Shown: positions 16,970 through 26,637, numbered from the stretch's first letter. The stretch: 40,675 nucleotides of DNA from JBLIRR01 sp049472395 (GCA_049472395.1 JBLIRR010000052.1:1-40675); one strand, 5' to 3'. The notes: generated by a model not told the origin, from the letters alone. Made by a program: numbers and translations.

Positions 16970-17026
16970 ATTATAAAAGCTGATGATTAAATTAAGATTA
17001 AAAAAAGATTATAATTTTTTAATCTT
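16970..17026. promoter_or_regulatory. Divergent control region with 11-bp-phased response-regulator sites
   Basis: GATTA occurs at 16985, 16996 and 17007, spaced exactly 11 bp, the spacing typical of OmpR/PhoB-family tandem sites. The last two belong to a longer AAGATTA repeat, and AAGATTAAAAAA (16994-17005) is also inverted as TTTTTTAATCTT (17015-17026). On the minus strand a perfect -10, TATAAT, lies at 16975-16970, and the expected -35 falls inside the repeats without matching consensus. This fits activation of the lipoprotein gene by the bound regulator, with possible autoregulation of the plus-strand operon. Confidence 0.6.
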
Positions 17027-17073
17027 GAGGAAGGGCAAAATAGATAAGAAGAGAGTTCGATAAAGGATCAAAT

Positions 17074-17742
17074 ATGCGTATCTTGATTATAGAAGATGAA
17101 ATGAAGATAGCAAATTTTATTAGTCGAGGATTAAAAGAGGAAGGATATGCGGTTGACATTGCCTATGATGGAGGACAAGGGCATTTTTTAGCTATGACCA
17201 ACGAGTATGACTTGATTATCCTTGACTTAATGCTTCCCAAAATCGATGGATTAAGGCTTTGCAGGTCGCTGCGGGCTGAAAAATATTTTAAACCAATAAT
17301 TATACTCACTGCGAAAGATAAAATTGAGGATAAGGTAATAGGATTGGATTCGGGAGCAGATGACTATCTTACAAAACCTTTTGCCTTTGAGGAACTCCTC
17401 GCCAGAATGCGCGTGCTCCTGAGAAAAAAAGATAATCATGTACTCACCCAACTCAGAGTTGACGATCTTGTCCTTGATCTTGTCACCCATAAAGTGACAA
17501 GGTCAAATGAGGATATTATCTTGACTCCCAAAGAATATGCGCTGTTGGAATATCTTATGAGAAATCAGGACAAAGTAGTAACAAGAACCATGATATCCGA
17601 ACACGTATGGGACATTAATTTTGATACCTTTACCAATGTGATCGATGTCTATATTAATTATCTGCGAAAAAAAATAGATTATGGGCAAAAGAAAAAATTA
17701 ATTCATACTCTTAGAGGAAGGGGATACCTCCTAAAAGGGTAG
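17074..17742 (+). CDS. OmpR-family response regulator
   Basis: 222 residues: receiver domain with phosphorylation site D51 (LIILDLMLP), the acidic pocket near the N-terminus (IEDE), conserved ILTAKD and DYLTKPFAFEELLAR, then a winged-helix DNA-binding domain (LTPKEYALLEYLMRN, then GRGYLLKG at the end). It is followed two bases later by its sensor kinase. Closest in style to CusR/CopR/ArlR-type regulators, but the stimulus cannot be read from sequence. Confidence 0.95.
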   Translation: MRILIIEDEMKIANFISRGLKEEGYAVDIAYDGGQGHFLAMTNEYDLIILDLMLPKIDGLRLCRSLRAEKYFKPIIILTAKDKIEDKVIGLDSGADDYLTKPFAFEELLARMRVLLRKKDNHVLTQLRVDDLVLDLVTHKVTRSNEDIILTPKEYALLEYLMRNQDKVVTRTMISEHVWDINFDTFTNVIDVYINYLRKKIDYGQKKKLIHTLRGRGYLLKG

Positions 17743-17744
17743 AC

Positions 17745-19208
17745 ATGCTTATAAAGTCCTTTCATCTTAAAACCGCCATCTTGTTTACCTTAATAATAGC
17801 AGCAATTCTTTCGTTATTCAGTCTTCTCTTGTATCTTAATTTTAAGACACACTTATATGAAAGTATTGATGAATTTCTCCTTTCAAAGGCTGAGATAGTA
17901 GTTAATGCAATTGATACATATTGGGCGTCCACGCAATTAAAGGCACAAGGTGGGATCACAACTACAGATGCTGATTTTATAAGGGCCATTCAAGAATGGG
18001 TTGAGAGGAAATCAAAGGACATAAAACTCACTAACATTATACTCCAAATCTATGATAGTGAGGGAAACCAGGTAGCCTCCTCCAAGAATATTCCCCGCAC
18101 TCTTGAACTTCCTGATGAAACCTTTGATTCGCTTCTTAAGGGGGATACCTATCATTATAATATTGCGGTTAAATTAATAGAAAATAGGATTCTCCGTTTA
18201 AGAGTCGTTATCACGCCGATCGCGAAGGCAGGCGTGATAAAGTTTTTTATACAAGTGGCAAGCCCTCTCACACATATTCAATCGAGCCTTAATAAATTAA
18301 AAGCACTCCTGTTTATCCTGGTTCCTTTAAGTATTTTCATGACAAGTATTCTCAATGTGTTTTTGGCAAAAATAACTCTGCGCCCTTTAGAGAGCATTTC
18401 ACAAATCATAGGCCAGATTAATGAGGAGAACCTTAAATTAAGAATAAATACCCTTACCACAAAGGACGAAATCAAAAATTTTGCTGATAATTTTAATGAT
18501 ATGCTTATACGGCTTGAGAAAGCTTTTATATCACAAAAACAATTCGCACAAGACGTTTCTCATGAATTAAGAACCCCCTTGACTATTCTAAAAGGGGAAT
18601 TAGAGGTGACATTAAAGCAGTTGCGCTCTCCTGATGAATATGAAGAGGTATTAAAAAGCTGCCTTGAGGAGATCAATAAATTTATCAGTATAATAGAGAA
18701 TCTTTTAACACTCGCACGATTGGATTGCGAAGAAATTCAGTTGGTAGAGGAGGAAATTGATTTACGAGGCCTCATAGGTGGTATTTTAAAGGATATACAC
18801 ATATTGGCTCAACAAAAGAATATTTCGATTGAGAGTGATAGCGAACATATCTTCTCTATTAGGGGGGATAAAAACAAATTAACCCGTGTAGTGCTCAATC
18901 TTCTTGACAATGCAATTAAATATACACCTGAAAATGGCACGATTTCCATACGTATGTATAATGATGATCATTGGGTTGTTTTACAAATAAGAGATACGGG
19001 CATAGGTATATCTGAAAAAGACCTTCCCTATATTTTCGACAGATTTTATCGAGTGGATAAATCGCGAAGAAATGATGGTTTCGGCCTGGGCTTAAGTATT
19101 GCACAATCTATTATCAAAGCCTTTCATGGACGCATTGAGGTAGAAAGCCAGCTTTCAAAAGGATCAACCTTTACCATATTCCTTCCTCACCCCTGTCTTG
19201 AGGCTTGA
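17745..19208 (+). CDS. Membrane sensor histidine kinase
   Basis: 487 residues. One membrane segment near 9-30, a periplasmic region of about 155 residues, a second segment near 187-207, a HAMP linker, a dimerisation domain with phospho-acceptor H273 in VSHELRTPL, and a catalytic domain with the N box (NLLDNAIKYTPENG), DTGIGI, FDRFYRVD and GFGLGLSIA. It is paired with the regulator just upstream and probably signals an envelope condition, given the divergent lipoprotein gene. Confidence 0.95.
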   Translation: MLIKSFHLKTAILFTLIIAAILSLFSLLLYLNFKTHLYESIDEFLLSKAEIVVNAIDTYWASTQLKAQGGITTTDADFIRAIQEWVERKSKDIKLTNIILQIYDSEGNQVASSKNIPRTLELPDETFDSLLKGDTYHYNIAVKLIENRILRLRVVITPIAKAGVIKFFIQVASPLTHIQSSLNKLKALLFILVPLSIFMTSILNVFLAKITLRPLESISQIIGQINEENLKLRINTLTTKDEIKNFADNFNDMLIRLEKAFISQKQFAQDVSHELRTPLTILKGELEVTLKQLRSPDEYEEVLKSCLEEINKFISIIENLLTLARLDCEEIQLVEEEIDLRGLIGGILKDIHILAQQKNISIESDSEHIFSIRGDKNKLTRVVLNLLDNAIKYTPENGTISIRMYNDDHWVVLQIRDTGIGISEKDLPYIFDRFYRVDKSRRNDGFGLGLSIAQSIIKAFHGRIEVESQLSKGSTFTIFLPHPCLEA

Positions 19209-19220
19209 AAAAAAATCAAA

Positions 19221-19250
19221 TTGCGGTGTATATTTGCTTCTATTTATAAT
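19221..19250 (+). promoter_or_regulatory. Possible promoter for the PLP/DUF1611 operon
   Basis: TTGCGG (19221-19226), 18 bases, then a perfect TATAAT (19245-19250), about 70 bases before the ATG at 19318. Confidence 0.45.
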
Positions 19251-19317
19251 TCAGTGTACAATTCCCCATATTTATTTTTTATAGGATCGTATAAAAAAAT
19301 CTTGAGAATTTCATTCA

Positions 19318-20421
19318 ATGGAAGAAAAATCTAATTCAACAAATGGCATTACCCTTTATAATATCTTAGATGGGGCTTCTTCCAAAGATAATGTAATGGC
19401 CCCTGAGGCAGAAAGACAAAAACAGATCGCTGCCAATCCCTTATTACCTACCGAAGAACGAGTAGAGGCTTTTGAGGATATAATGGAATCGGAGGTTGGG
19501 GATACCCGTATGTCGCGGGCCAGGAATATTGAGCGAGAAATTGGTTTACGACAAATTTATCTTAAATTCGAAGGAGCAAATCCAACAGGCACTCAAAAAG
19601 ATCGCATTGCCTTTGCTCAAGCCATGGATGCTGTGCGCCGCGGCTTTGATGCCATTACTGTGGCCACATGCGGCAATTATGGTGTTGCTATTGCACTGGC
19701 AGCGTCTTTTGCCGGATTAAAATGCATTATCTACATACCAAAGACATACCAAACCAGGCGGATCAAGGAAATAGAACAATACAATCCTGAGATTGTAAGG
19801 ATTGAGGGAGATTATGAGCATGCTGTGGAAGTTTCCCGGGAACATGCTATGAAAGAAGAAATCTATGATGCAAATCCGGGAGGAGCAAACACTATTCTCC
19901 AATTGAGGGCATATGGTGAAATTGCCTATGAAATCTATGATGAACTCCGGGATGCGCCCTCTGCCGTGGCTATTCCGGTTTCCAACGGGACCACACTGGC
20001 AGGTATTTACAAAGGTTTTCAAAGCCTCTATCGGCGTGGCAAGACGTCAAAAATACCAAAGATCGTAGCTGGTTCATCTTTTAGGAAGAATCCGATCATC
20101 CAAGCTCTTTTAAAAAATACGGAAAGCTGTAATAATTTAAATCCGCATAAAATAAAAGAAACAGCCATAAATGAACCCCTCATTAATTGGCATTCCATTG
20201 ATGGCGAGCATGCATTGGAGGCGGTAAGAAATAGTAACGGGTGGGGAACATTTGCAAGTGATAAAATTTTAATCGCATACTCGCGCTTGATACGGGAACG
20301 CGAGGGGCTGAATGTAATGCCCGCATCAACAGCGGGATTATGTGCGTTGATTGATCAACACAAAAAACAGAATCTCCCGAATGACCGATATGTGGTAATT
20401 ATAACCGGAAGAAAATCATGA
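19318..20421 (+). CDS. Threonine-synthase-like PLP-dependent enzyme
   Basis: 367 residues of fold-type II PLP enzyme. The cofactor lysine is K94 in NPTGTQKDRIA, followed by the asparagine loop ATCGNYGVA and the phosphate-binding stretch VSNGTTLAGIYKG. The family covers threonine synthase, threonine dehydratase and diaminopropionate-type lyases; the KDR motif favours a threonine-synthase-like member, but it is shorter than classical ThrC and no threonine genes are nearby. It overlaps the next gene by four bases (ATGA), making it part of a four-gene operon with a DUF1611 protein, a PP-loop/creatininase fusion and a dipeptide epimerase. Its substrate is unknown. Confidence 0.8.
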   Translation: MEEKSNSTNGITLYNILDGASSKDNVMAPEAERQKQIAANPLLPTEERVEAFEDIMESEVGDTRMSRARNIEREIGLRQIYLKFEGANPTGTQKDRIAFAQAMDAVRRGFDAITVATCGNYGVAIALAASFAGLKCIIYIPKTYQTRRIKEIEQYNPEIVRIEGDYEHAVEVSREHAMKEEIYDANPGGANTILQLRAYGEIAYEIYDELRDAPSAVAIPVSNGTTLAGIYKGFQSLYRRGKTSKIPKIVAGSSFRKNPIIQALLKNTESCNNLNPHKIKETAINEPLINWHSIDGEHALEAVRNSNGWGTFASDKILIAYSRLIREREGLNVMPASTAGLCALIDQHKKQNLPNDRYVVIITGRKS

Positions 20422-21497
20422 ATAATGCGGGTGCGATTATTTATTGCGAGGGGGCTTTTGGCACTCCAAACGGGAAAACCGCGCACGGGCTGATTCGTCA
20501 CACACACCGTTACCATGTGTTATCTGTTGTCGATTCACAATTCAGTGGTCAAGATGCCGGAATGGTAGTAGAGGGACGCACAAAAAATATTCCTGTGTGG
20601 CAAGATATTCCTACGGCTTTTGATGAAGCACGAGCCGCAGGGTTTCATCCGACGCATCTGGTTATCGGATTAGCTCCGGATGGAGGGCGTCTCGATCCAA
20701 AGGCACGAGAGGATGTAAAAAAGGCAATTCAATTGGGATTACATATCGACTCAGGATTACATGATCTATTATCTGAAGACAGTGAGATCACAGGATTGGC
20801 AGAGACACAAAAGGTCGTAATCCGGGATATTCGAAAAACTCCCCCTCGCGACGCGCTGCATTTTTTTTGCGGGAAAATCGAAGAGGTCACCTCATTTAAG
20901 ATCGCTGTGTTGGGGACAGATTCAGCTATCGGAAAAAGAACAACCGCAGGGATCTTAGTTGAGGCATTAAGGAACGCTGGCCATACCGCGGAGATTATCG
21001 GCACTGGTCAAACAGCGTGGATGCAGGGAGCGGAATATTGTATTATTCTGGATTCCCTTATCAATGATTTCGTTGCCGGCGAAATCGAACATGTGATTTA
21101 TAGGGCATGGAAGGAAAAAAATCCGGATTTTATTATCATAGAAGGGCAGGGGAGTTTGATGAATCCGGCATATCCCGGAGGATTTGAGATCCTCGCTGCC
21201 GGCCGACCAGACGGGATCATCCTCCAGCATGCACCAGCTCGTAAGGAGTATGATGGATTTCCGGGATATCTCCTCCATCCCATAGAGAAACAGATAAAAG
21301 CAATTGAATTACTCTCCGGAAAACCCGTTGTTGCAATTACCATCAATCATGAACATTTGGATACCTCCACAATTTCACAGATTTGTTCCAAAATAGAAGA
21401 AGAGTGTGGCATACCTACGTGTGATGTCTTATTAGAGGATGCTCACAAATTAGTTACGCTGTTATTAGCACTTAAAGAGAGAAAAATGAATGGATAA
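20418..21497 (+). CDS. DUF1611 (DgcN-like) P-loop protein
   Basis: 359 residues. A Rossmann-like N-terminal domain is followed by a P-loop domain with GTDSAIGKRTT at 166-176, then IIGTGQTAWMQG and IIEGQGSL. These are hallmark stretches of DUF1611. Members include DgcN, described as an N-acetyltransferase for D-amino acids that works with DgcA, a dipeptide-epimerase-family racemase; here a dipeptide epimerase is encoded two genes downstream. That pairing supports a role in D-amino acid or dipeptide metabolism, though the substrate here may differ. Coupled by short overlaps to the genes on both sides. Confidence 0.82.
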   Translation: MNNAGAIIYCEGAFGTPNGKTAHGLIRHTHRYHVLSVVDSQFSGQDAGMVVEGRTKNIPVWQDIPTAFDEARAAGFHPTHLVIGLAPDGGRLDPKAREDVKKAIQLGLHIDSGLHDLLSEDSEITGLAETQKVVIRDIRKTPPRDALHFFCGKIEEVTSFKIAVLGTDSAIGKRTTAGILVEALRNAGHTAEIIGTGQTAWMQGAEYCIILDSLINDFVAGEIEHVIYRAWKEKNPDFIIIEGQGSLMNPAYPGGFEILAAGRPDGIILQHAPARKEYDGFPGYLLHPIEKQIKAIELLSGKPVVAITINHEHLDTSTISQICSKIEEECGIPTCDVLLEDAHKLVTLLLALKERKMNG

Positions 21498-23826
21498 TCA
21501 TCCGGGAAATGAATTATCTTTTTTAAAAAAACTTGATACCCTGGAAATTGGGCCGGTTCGTATAGAGAAACGGCGGCTTATTGCACCCTACCAGGTCATT
21601 CAAGATAATAGAAAAGATACATTTAACCTTGAGTATTGTTATGAAGAAGATGTTTTTGTACCGGATGATCCCTCCTGCCAGAATTTGGCAAGTGTCATGG
21701 GAGCCCAGGTCGCCCTGAATTACGGATTATTCTGTCACGAAATACTATTTCATGGCCATTTTGATAATGCTGACCGGGAATTTATTCTTAAAATGGCCGA
21801 AAATACTGCACGAGAAATTTATGTAAAGAAAATCTTAGAGCCAAATCCCTTTATAAAAGGCCTTGAAAATAAGATCCATCCCCGGCCCTATGATTCGTAT
21901 CTGCAGGCGAAGATTCTTTTTTCCGGGAAAGCACCGCAAAAGAAAAAGAATTATTGGGATATGGCTGAGACGAAACATGCGGTATTAAGCAGTGGGGGAA
22001 AAGATAGCTTATTAAGCTACAGCCTGGCGCGAGAATTGGGAGTGGAAACACACGCCATATTTGTCAATGAATCGGGCCGTCATTGGTTCACCGCGCTTAA
22101 TGCGTATCGCTATTTTAAAGCGAGCTATCCGGAAACAGCCAGGGTATGGACCAATGCAGATCGTATTTTCTCCCGCATGCTTCGTTATTTTCCTTTTATA
22201 CGGCAGGATTTTGCTCGAATCCGCGCTGATGAATATCCCCTTCGTTTATGGACAGTGGCAATATTTCTCTTTGGAGTTCTCCCTTTACTTCGCAAGCGCC
22301 GGATCGGACGCCTCCTTATAGGAGATGAATTCGATACCACACGTCAGAGTTTTTATCAAGGCATACCTCACTATGATGGCCTTTACGATCAAAGCCATTA
22401 TTTTGATAATCTGCTTACGCGTTATTTTATAAATAAAGGCTGGAATATTCTCCAATTCTCACTACTTCGTCCGCTTTCCGAAATGCTTGTGGAAAAGATT
22501 TTAACGGAACGTTATCCGGTTCATCAACAATACCAAATGTCCTGCCATGCAACACATATTAAACAAGACAGGGTCTATCCTTGTGGGAAGTGTGAAAAAT
22601 GCCGCCGTATTGTTGGGATGTTGTTCGCTCTGAACGCGGACCCTGCCCTTTGCGGTTATACCGCTGAGCAGATAAAATATTGCATGAACTCTTTAGTAAA
22701 AAAAGGGATTAATCAGGAATCTACCGAATCAGAGCATTTATATTATCTCTTAAGCGCTAAAGGACTCATTTCCACTAAAGGCAACGGGAAGCAATGGCCA
22801 AAAGAACATCCTGAGGTTATAAAACTGCGGTTTGATCCGGAGATTTCTCCCATAAATGAAATCCCTGAAGATTTAAGAGCGCCGCTTTATAAAATTTATT
22901 TACAGTATGCCAATGGGGCTGTAAAGAAAAAAAATAGGCAGTGGGTGAAATATGACCCATTAGAAGAGAAGGAATTGATGAAACCATACCCTTATAAGAT
23001 AAAAGAGAAAGAATTGGGGGAAGCACAAGGAGAGGGGCTGCGTGAGAATAATCACCTACTGGGAAGATTGACATGGCCTGAAGCCCAAGTCCGCTTTAAA
23101 GAGATTGACATTGCATTGTTGCCTGTTGGCTCTATAGAGCAGCATGGACCGCATTTGCCATTGGATACGGATTCCTTTGATGCAGAATATCTAGCGTGTA
23201 AGGTTGCGGAATCATGCAGCACTCCAAAGCCGATCGTGTTGCCACTCATTCCCTATGGTGTATCATATCATCATGAGGATTTTCACGGGACTATCAGCAT
23301 ACGCAACGAAACATTGGCACATTTTGTTTACGAGATCGGGATGAGCGTTGCGCAAAATGGTATTAAGAAACTGGTGATTATCAATGGACATGGCGGAAAT
23401 ACACCTTCGCTTCAATTTGCAGCTCAGATGATTAACCGTGATGCGCATATTTTTACATGTGTGGATACGGGAGAGACAAGCGATTCGGATATCTCTAAAA
23501 TCGTGGAAACACCGAATGACGTCCACGCCGGAGAAATTGAAACCAGCACTGCAATGGCTATTCGTCCGGATTCTGTCCGAGTGGATAAAAGGCAGGCGTT
23601 TGTTCCTCACTTTTCCAGCCTGTACCTTAATTTTAGCTCTAAGAAGAGTGTCGAATGGTACGCACGAACCTCCCGAATATCCGCAATCGGGGTATTGGGA
23701 GATCCGACAAAAGCAAACAAGGAAAAAGGCGAACGAATTTGGGAGATTATGATCAAAAATCTCGTTGAATTTGTAGAACATCTCAAAAATACAAGCTTAG
23801 AAGAGATTTACGAGAAGAGATATTAA
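21490..23826 (+). CDS. PP-loop ATPase fused to creatininase-family amidohydrolase
   Basis: 778 residues with two enzymes in one chain. Residues about 160-420 form a PP-loop (adenine nucleotide alpha-hydrolase) domain: SSGGKDS at 167-173 for ATP, and a zinc-type CxxC site, PCGKCEKCRR, as in QueC-like enzymes. Residues about 520-770 are a creatininase-family domain: VGSIEQHGPHLPLDTD with E550 and H552, NGHGGN with H634, and HAGEIETS, which are the metal ligands of that family. The N-terminal 150 residues are unassigned. The PP-loop part would adenylate a carboxyl or carbonyl group and the creatininase part would hydrolyse or form an amide. I know no characterised protein with this fusion. It overlaps DUF1611 by eight bases. 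Confidence 0.85.
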   Translation: MDNHPGNELSFLKKLDTLEIGPVRIEKRRLIAPYQVIQDNRKDTFNLEYCYEEDVFVPDDPSCQNLASVMGAQVALNYGLFCHEILFHGHFDNADREFILKMAENTAREIYVKKILEPNPFIKGLENKIHPRPYDSYLQAKILFSGKAPQKKKNYWDMAETKHAVLSSGGKDSLLSYSLARELGVETHAIFVNESGRHWFTALNAYRYFKASYPETARVWTNADRIFSRMLRYFPFIRQDFARIRADEYPLRLWTVAIFLFGVLPLLRKRRIGRLLIGDEFDTTRQSFYQGIPHYDGLYDQSHYFDNLLTRYFINKGWNILQFSLLRPLSEMLVEKILTERYPVHQQYQMSCHATHIKQDRVYPCGKCEKCRRIVGMLFALNADPALCGYTAEQIKYCMNSLVKKGINQESTESEHLYYLLSAKGLISTKGNGKQWPKEHPEVIKLRFDPEISPINEIPEDLRAPLYKIYLQYANGAVKKKNRQWVKYDPLEEKELMKPYPYKIKEKELGEAQGEGLRENNHLLGRLTWPEAQVRFKEIDIALLPVGSIEQHGPHLPLDTDSFDAEYLACKVAESCSTPKPIVLPLIPYGVSYHHEDFHGTISIRNETLAHFVYEIGMSVAQNGIKKLVIINGHGGNTPSLQFAAQMINRDAHIFTCVDTGETSDSDISKIVETPNDVHAGEIETSTAMAIRPDSVRVDKRQAFVPHFSSLYLNFSSKKSVEWYARTSRISAIGVLGDPTKANKEKGERIWEIMIKNLVEFVEHLKNTSLEEIYEKRY

Positions 23827-23834
23827 CACAGATT

Positions 23835-24902
23835 ATGAAAATCACCGCCATCGAAGCCTGGCCGGTTACTATGAAACTGGCTGAACCTTATAAAATCGCT
23901 TACGAATCCATCGATACAGCGATCAATGTATTCATCCGGATTGAAACTAATCAAGGGTATAGTGGTTATGGATGTGCCGGGCCGGATGAGCAAATCACCG
24001 GAGACAATGCGGAGAAAGTATTAGCAGATATTCGAGATTGTGTATATCCTGCTATAAAGGGGATGGATCCCCTTCGGCTGACGATGATCATGGAACATCT
24101 GAAGACTCATGTAAGATCGCACCCTTCAACATTAGCGTGTGTGGATATGGCATTATATGATATTCTCGGGAAGGTCTGTAATCTTCCTCTTTGGAAAATA
24201 CTCGGCGGCTTTCGGGATCGAATGAGGAGCAGTGTCACTATTGGCATATCATCTGAACAAGAAACAGTGGAGCGAGCGAAAGAATGGGTTGTGCACGGTT
24301 TTAGGTGTTTAAAAATAAAGGGGGGATTAGATGTCGAAGGAGATATTATCCGTATTTTGAAAGTAAGAGAGGCCGTGGGGGCCCGCATTGAATTGCGATT
24401 TGATGCCAATCAAGGGTATTCAATGGAGCAGACCCTCAAATTTGTGGAGCACACCCGAAAGGCAAAAATAGAGTTAATTGAACAGCCAACCCCGAAGAAA
24501 GATCTGGAATTGCTCGGCCGGGTGACCCAAAAGGTCTCCATACCGGTTATGGCAGACGAATGTTTGATGACTCTCCGGGACGCATTTCGCCTGGCGCGAA
24601 AGGATTTGGTGGACATGGTCAACATTAAGCTCATGAAGGTCGGGGGGATTGCAGAGGCCCTTCAGATAAATGCCGTCGCCCGTGCTGCGGGGCTAGAGGC
24701 CATGGTCGGATGTATGGATGAATCTGCCCTGGCAATATCCGCTGGTCTTCATTTTGCCCTCTCATGCCCCAATATAATTTACGCGGATTTGGATGGCCAT
24801 ATTGGGCTTTTAGATGATCCATGTCAAGGAGCGGTTATCCTCTCTCACGGTACTCTCTATCCAAATAAATCAGCAGGATTGGGGTGGAACCCGAATGAAT
24901 AA
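23835..24902 (+). CDS. Dipeptide epimerase (enolase superfamily)
   Basis: 355 residues. All active-site positions of the L-Ala-D/L-Glu epimerase group are present: K160 and K162 (LKIKGG), D190 (FDANQGY), E216 (IEQP), D241 (ADE) and K265 (NIKLMKVGG). These catalyse two-base epimerisation next to a carboxylate bound to magnesium. Substrate may be a cell-wall dipeptide or an N-acyl-amino acid, as for the related DgcA racemase partnered with DUF1611 proteins. It follows the fusion gene by eight bases and closes the operon. Confidence 0.92.
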   Translation: MKITAIEAWPVTMKLAEPYKIAYESIDTAINVFIRIETNQGYSGYGCAGPDEQITGDNAEKVLADIRDCVYPAIKGMDPLRLTMIMEHLKTHVRSHPSTLACVDMALYDILGKVCNLPLWKILGGFRDRMRSSVTIGISSEQETVERAKEWVVHGFRCLKIKGGLDVEGDIIRILKVREAVGARIELRFDANQGYSMEQTLKFVEHTRKAKIELIEQPTPKKDLELLGRVTQKVSIPVMADECLMTLRDAFRLARKDLVDMVNIKLMKVGGIAEALQINAVARAAGLEAMVGCMDESALAISAGLHFALSCPNIIYADLDGHIGLLDDPCQGAVILSHGTLYPNKSAGLGWNPNE

Positions 24903-25007
24903 ATTTTCTTATTTAAACTAATCTATTGAAATATGTCCAATTTCCTGCTTTGATGAGTGTGAGTTTATATTTGACATATAATAAATTATGCTGTAATATT
25001 TACGATC

Positions 25008-26273
25008 ATGAGCGAAGATTTACTTAAACATAGATGGCTTTCATTATTTTTACCAACAACCTCCACTCGTCGTTTAGTAATATTAACAGGAGCCCGTCAG
25101 ACGGGAAAGACCACTTTAGCCCAATTAATATATTCAAAGCTAAATTACATAAACTGTGATGCTCCTGAAAACAGAGATATGCTTCGGGAGGTCCATAGTG
25201 CCCATTGGGGCAAATCTATTGGAAATGCGGTAATTGATGAAGCACAAAAGGAGCCCATAGTTTTTGAAAAAATTAAATATGCTTATGATGCACATAAGAT
25301 ATCCTTTTGTATTTTGCTTGGCTCTTCTCAAATCTTATTATTAAAGCGTATCAGAGAATCTCTTGCCGGACGGGTTTTTATTTATGAACTCTGGCCCTTA
25401 ATGCTGAGTGAATTGGTAAGGGATACGCTATCAAAAGATCAATCACCGCTTATCTCTCATATTATCAATATTAAAAATAGTATTGGTTTAAACAAAATGC
25501 TGCGGGATATGCCTTCTGTTCTTATGGCTGAAGTTGATGCAGAGGTAAAAGAATCGGAAAATTATTTATGCAAGTGGGGAGGTATGCCGGAATTACTTCA
25601 CCTTTCCGATTCTGAGCGAAGGGAATGGTTAAAGTCCTATGAATATACTTACCTTGAAAGAGATTTATCCGATCTGGCGAGGCTTGACGACCTTAACCCA
25701 TTTAGAAAATTCCAGAAGCTTTCTGCTTTACGTTCAGCACAACTTTTAAATTATTCTGAATTGGCAAGAGATGCGGGCATAAGTGTAGATACCGCGCGCA
25801 GATATTTAGAATATTTAAAGCTTTCCTATCAAACGTTCTTGTTGCCACCCTTTTATGAAAATCTGACAAGCACCGTAATCAAATCGCCTAAAATCTATTG
25901 GCTGGATTGTGGTATATTACGACAATTATCTGGATTTACAGGTGAGATTACGGGTCATCTTTTTGAAAATATGGTTATTGGTGAGATATATAAATGGATA
26001 AAAACCTCCAAAGAGGAAGCCGAACTATTTTACTATAGAACCCGTGGGGGGTTAGAAGTTGATCTTTTAATTAAGACTCCCTATGGGATTATTGGATTTG
26101 AGATTAAAAATAGGAGAAATATTATCCATAAGGATTACCGCGCCCTCTGTGAAATAGGCCAGAAACTAGGGGATAGATGGATTGGAGGAATTTGTGTCAA
26201 TAATGGAAATTCCATAATTAAAGTTGCTGAACCAAATATCTGGGCCATAGCTTCAAACCGGCTTTTTAGATAG
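25008..26273 (+). CDS. AAA-family ATPase with DUF4143 domain
   Basis: 421 residues. Walker A GARQTGKTTL at 28-37, Walker B AVIDEAQKEP, a sensor stretch LLGSSQI and, in the C-terminal half, the DUF4143 domain with YLERDLSDL, SVDTARRYLEYL and a nuclease-like FYYRTRGGLEVDLLI then GFEIKN. This is a common accessory ATPase of unknown role in bacteria and archaea. It stands alone on its strand. Confidence 0.9.
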   Translation: MSEDLLKHRWLSLFLPTTSTRRLVILTGARQTGKTTLAQLIYSKLNYINCDAPENRDMLREVHSAHWGKSIGNAVIDEAQKEPIVFEKIKYAYDAHKISFCILLGSSQILLLKRIRESLAGRVFIYELWPLMLSELVRDTLSKDQSPLISHIINIKNSIGLNKMLRDMPSVLMAEVDAEVKESENYLCKWGGMPELLHLSDSERREWLKSYEYTYLERDLSDLARLDDLNPFRKFQKLSALRSAQLLNYSELARDAGISVDTARRYLEYLKLSYQTFLLPPFYENLTSTVIKSPKIYWLDCGILRQLSGFTGEITGHLFENMVIGEIYKWIKTSKEEAELFYYRTRGGLEVDLLIKTPYGIIGFEIKNRRNIIHKDYRALCEIGQKLGDRWIGGICVNNGNSIIKVAEPNIWAIASNRLFR

Positions 26274-26637
26274 TTGAAGTGCAAATGATGTTGTCTCTGT
26301 CCTTCCCGAAAATTCATTGTGCGAAAAAGCTGAAGATCATTTCCTCTTTTTTTCGCCTTTCGGCAATGAGGTGAAGATAGATACCCATGTCTACGAATCA
26401 GCCACATGGCCTTCTCCATTTGTCATATTCGCGCCTCCTCAAAAGAATCGGGGCTCATCATGACATGACCACAATATTATAGGAAGATGCTGTTCGTTTG
26501 ACGGTTACCAAGCACGATGGTCTCAAGCTACAGAAATGTCTCTATAATATGACAAAGGCAGTCGAGATTTGTTTCAAAATGATGCAAATGCCAATGCTCG
26601 AAAAGGTTATGAATTATAGCCCTGCCAAATCCATCCT
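26274..26637. other. Decayed region with a solo IS end
   Basis: Bases 26299-26328 match the right end of the IS at 28812-30099 (TGTCCTTCCCGAAAATTCAT, then GTGCGAAAAA), in inverted orientation and without any IS body. Next to it, on the minus strand at about 26300-26460, several frames give pieces such as YLHLIAERRKKEEM, which looks like a small gene broken by frameshifts. I see nothing else in the gap. Confidence 0.55.

Noticed and set aside
19318..20421. Threonine synthase as a firm call
   Set aside because: Fold and lysine motif fit, but no threonine pathway genes are nearby and the operon suggests another substrate.
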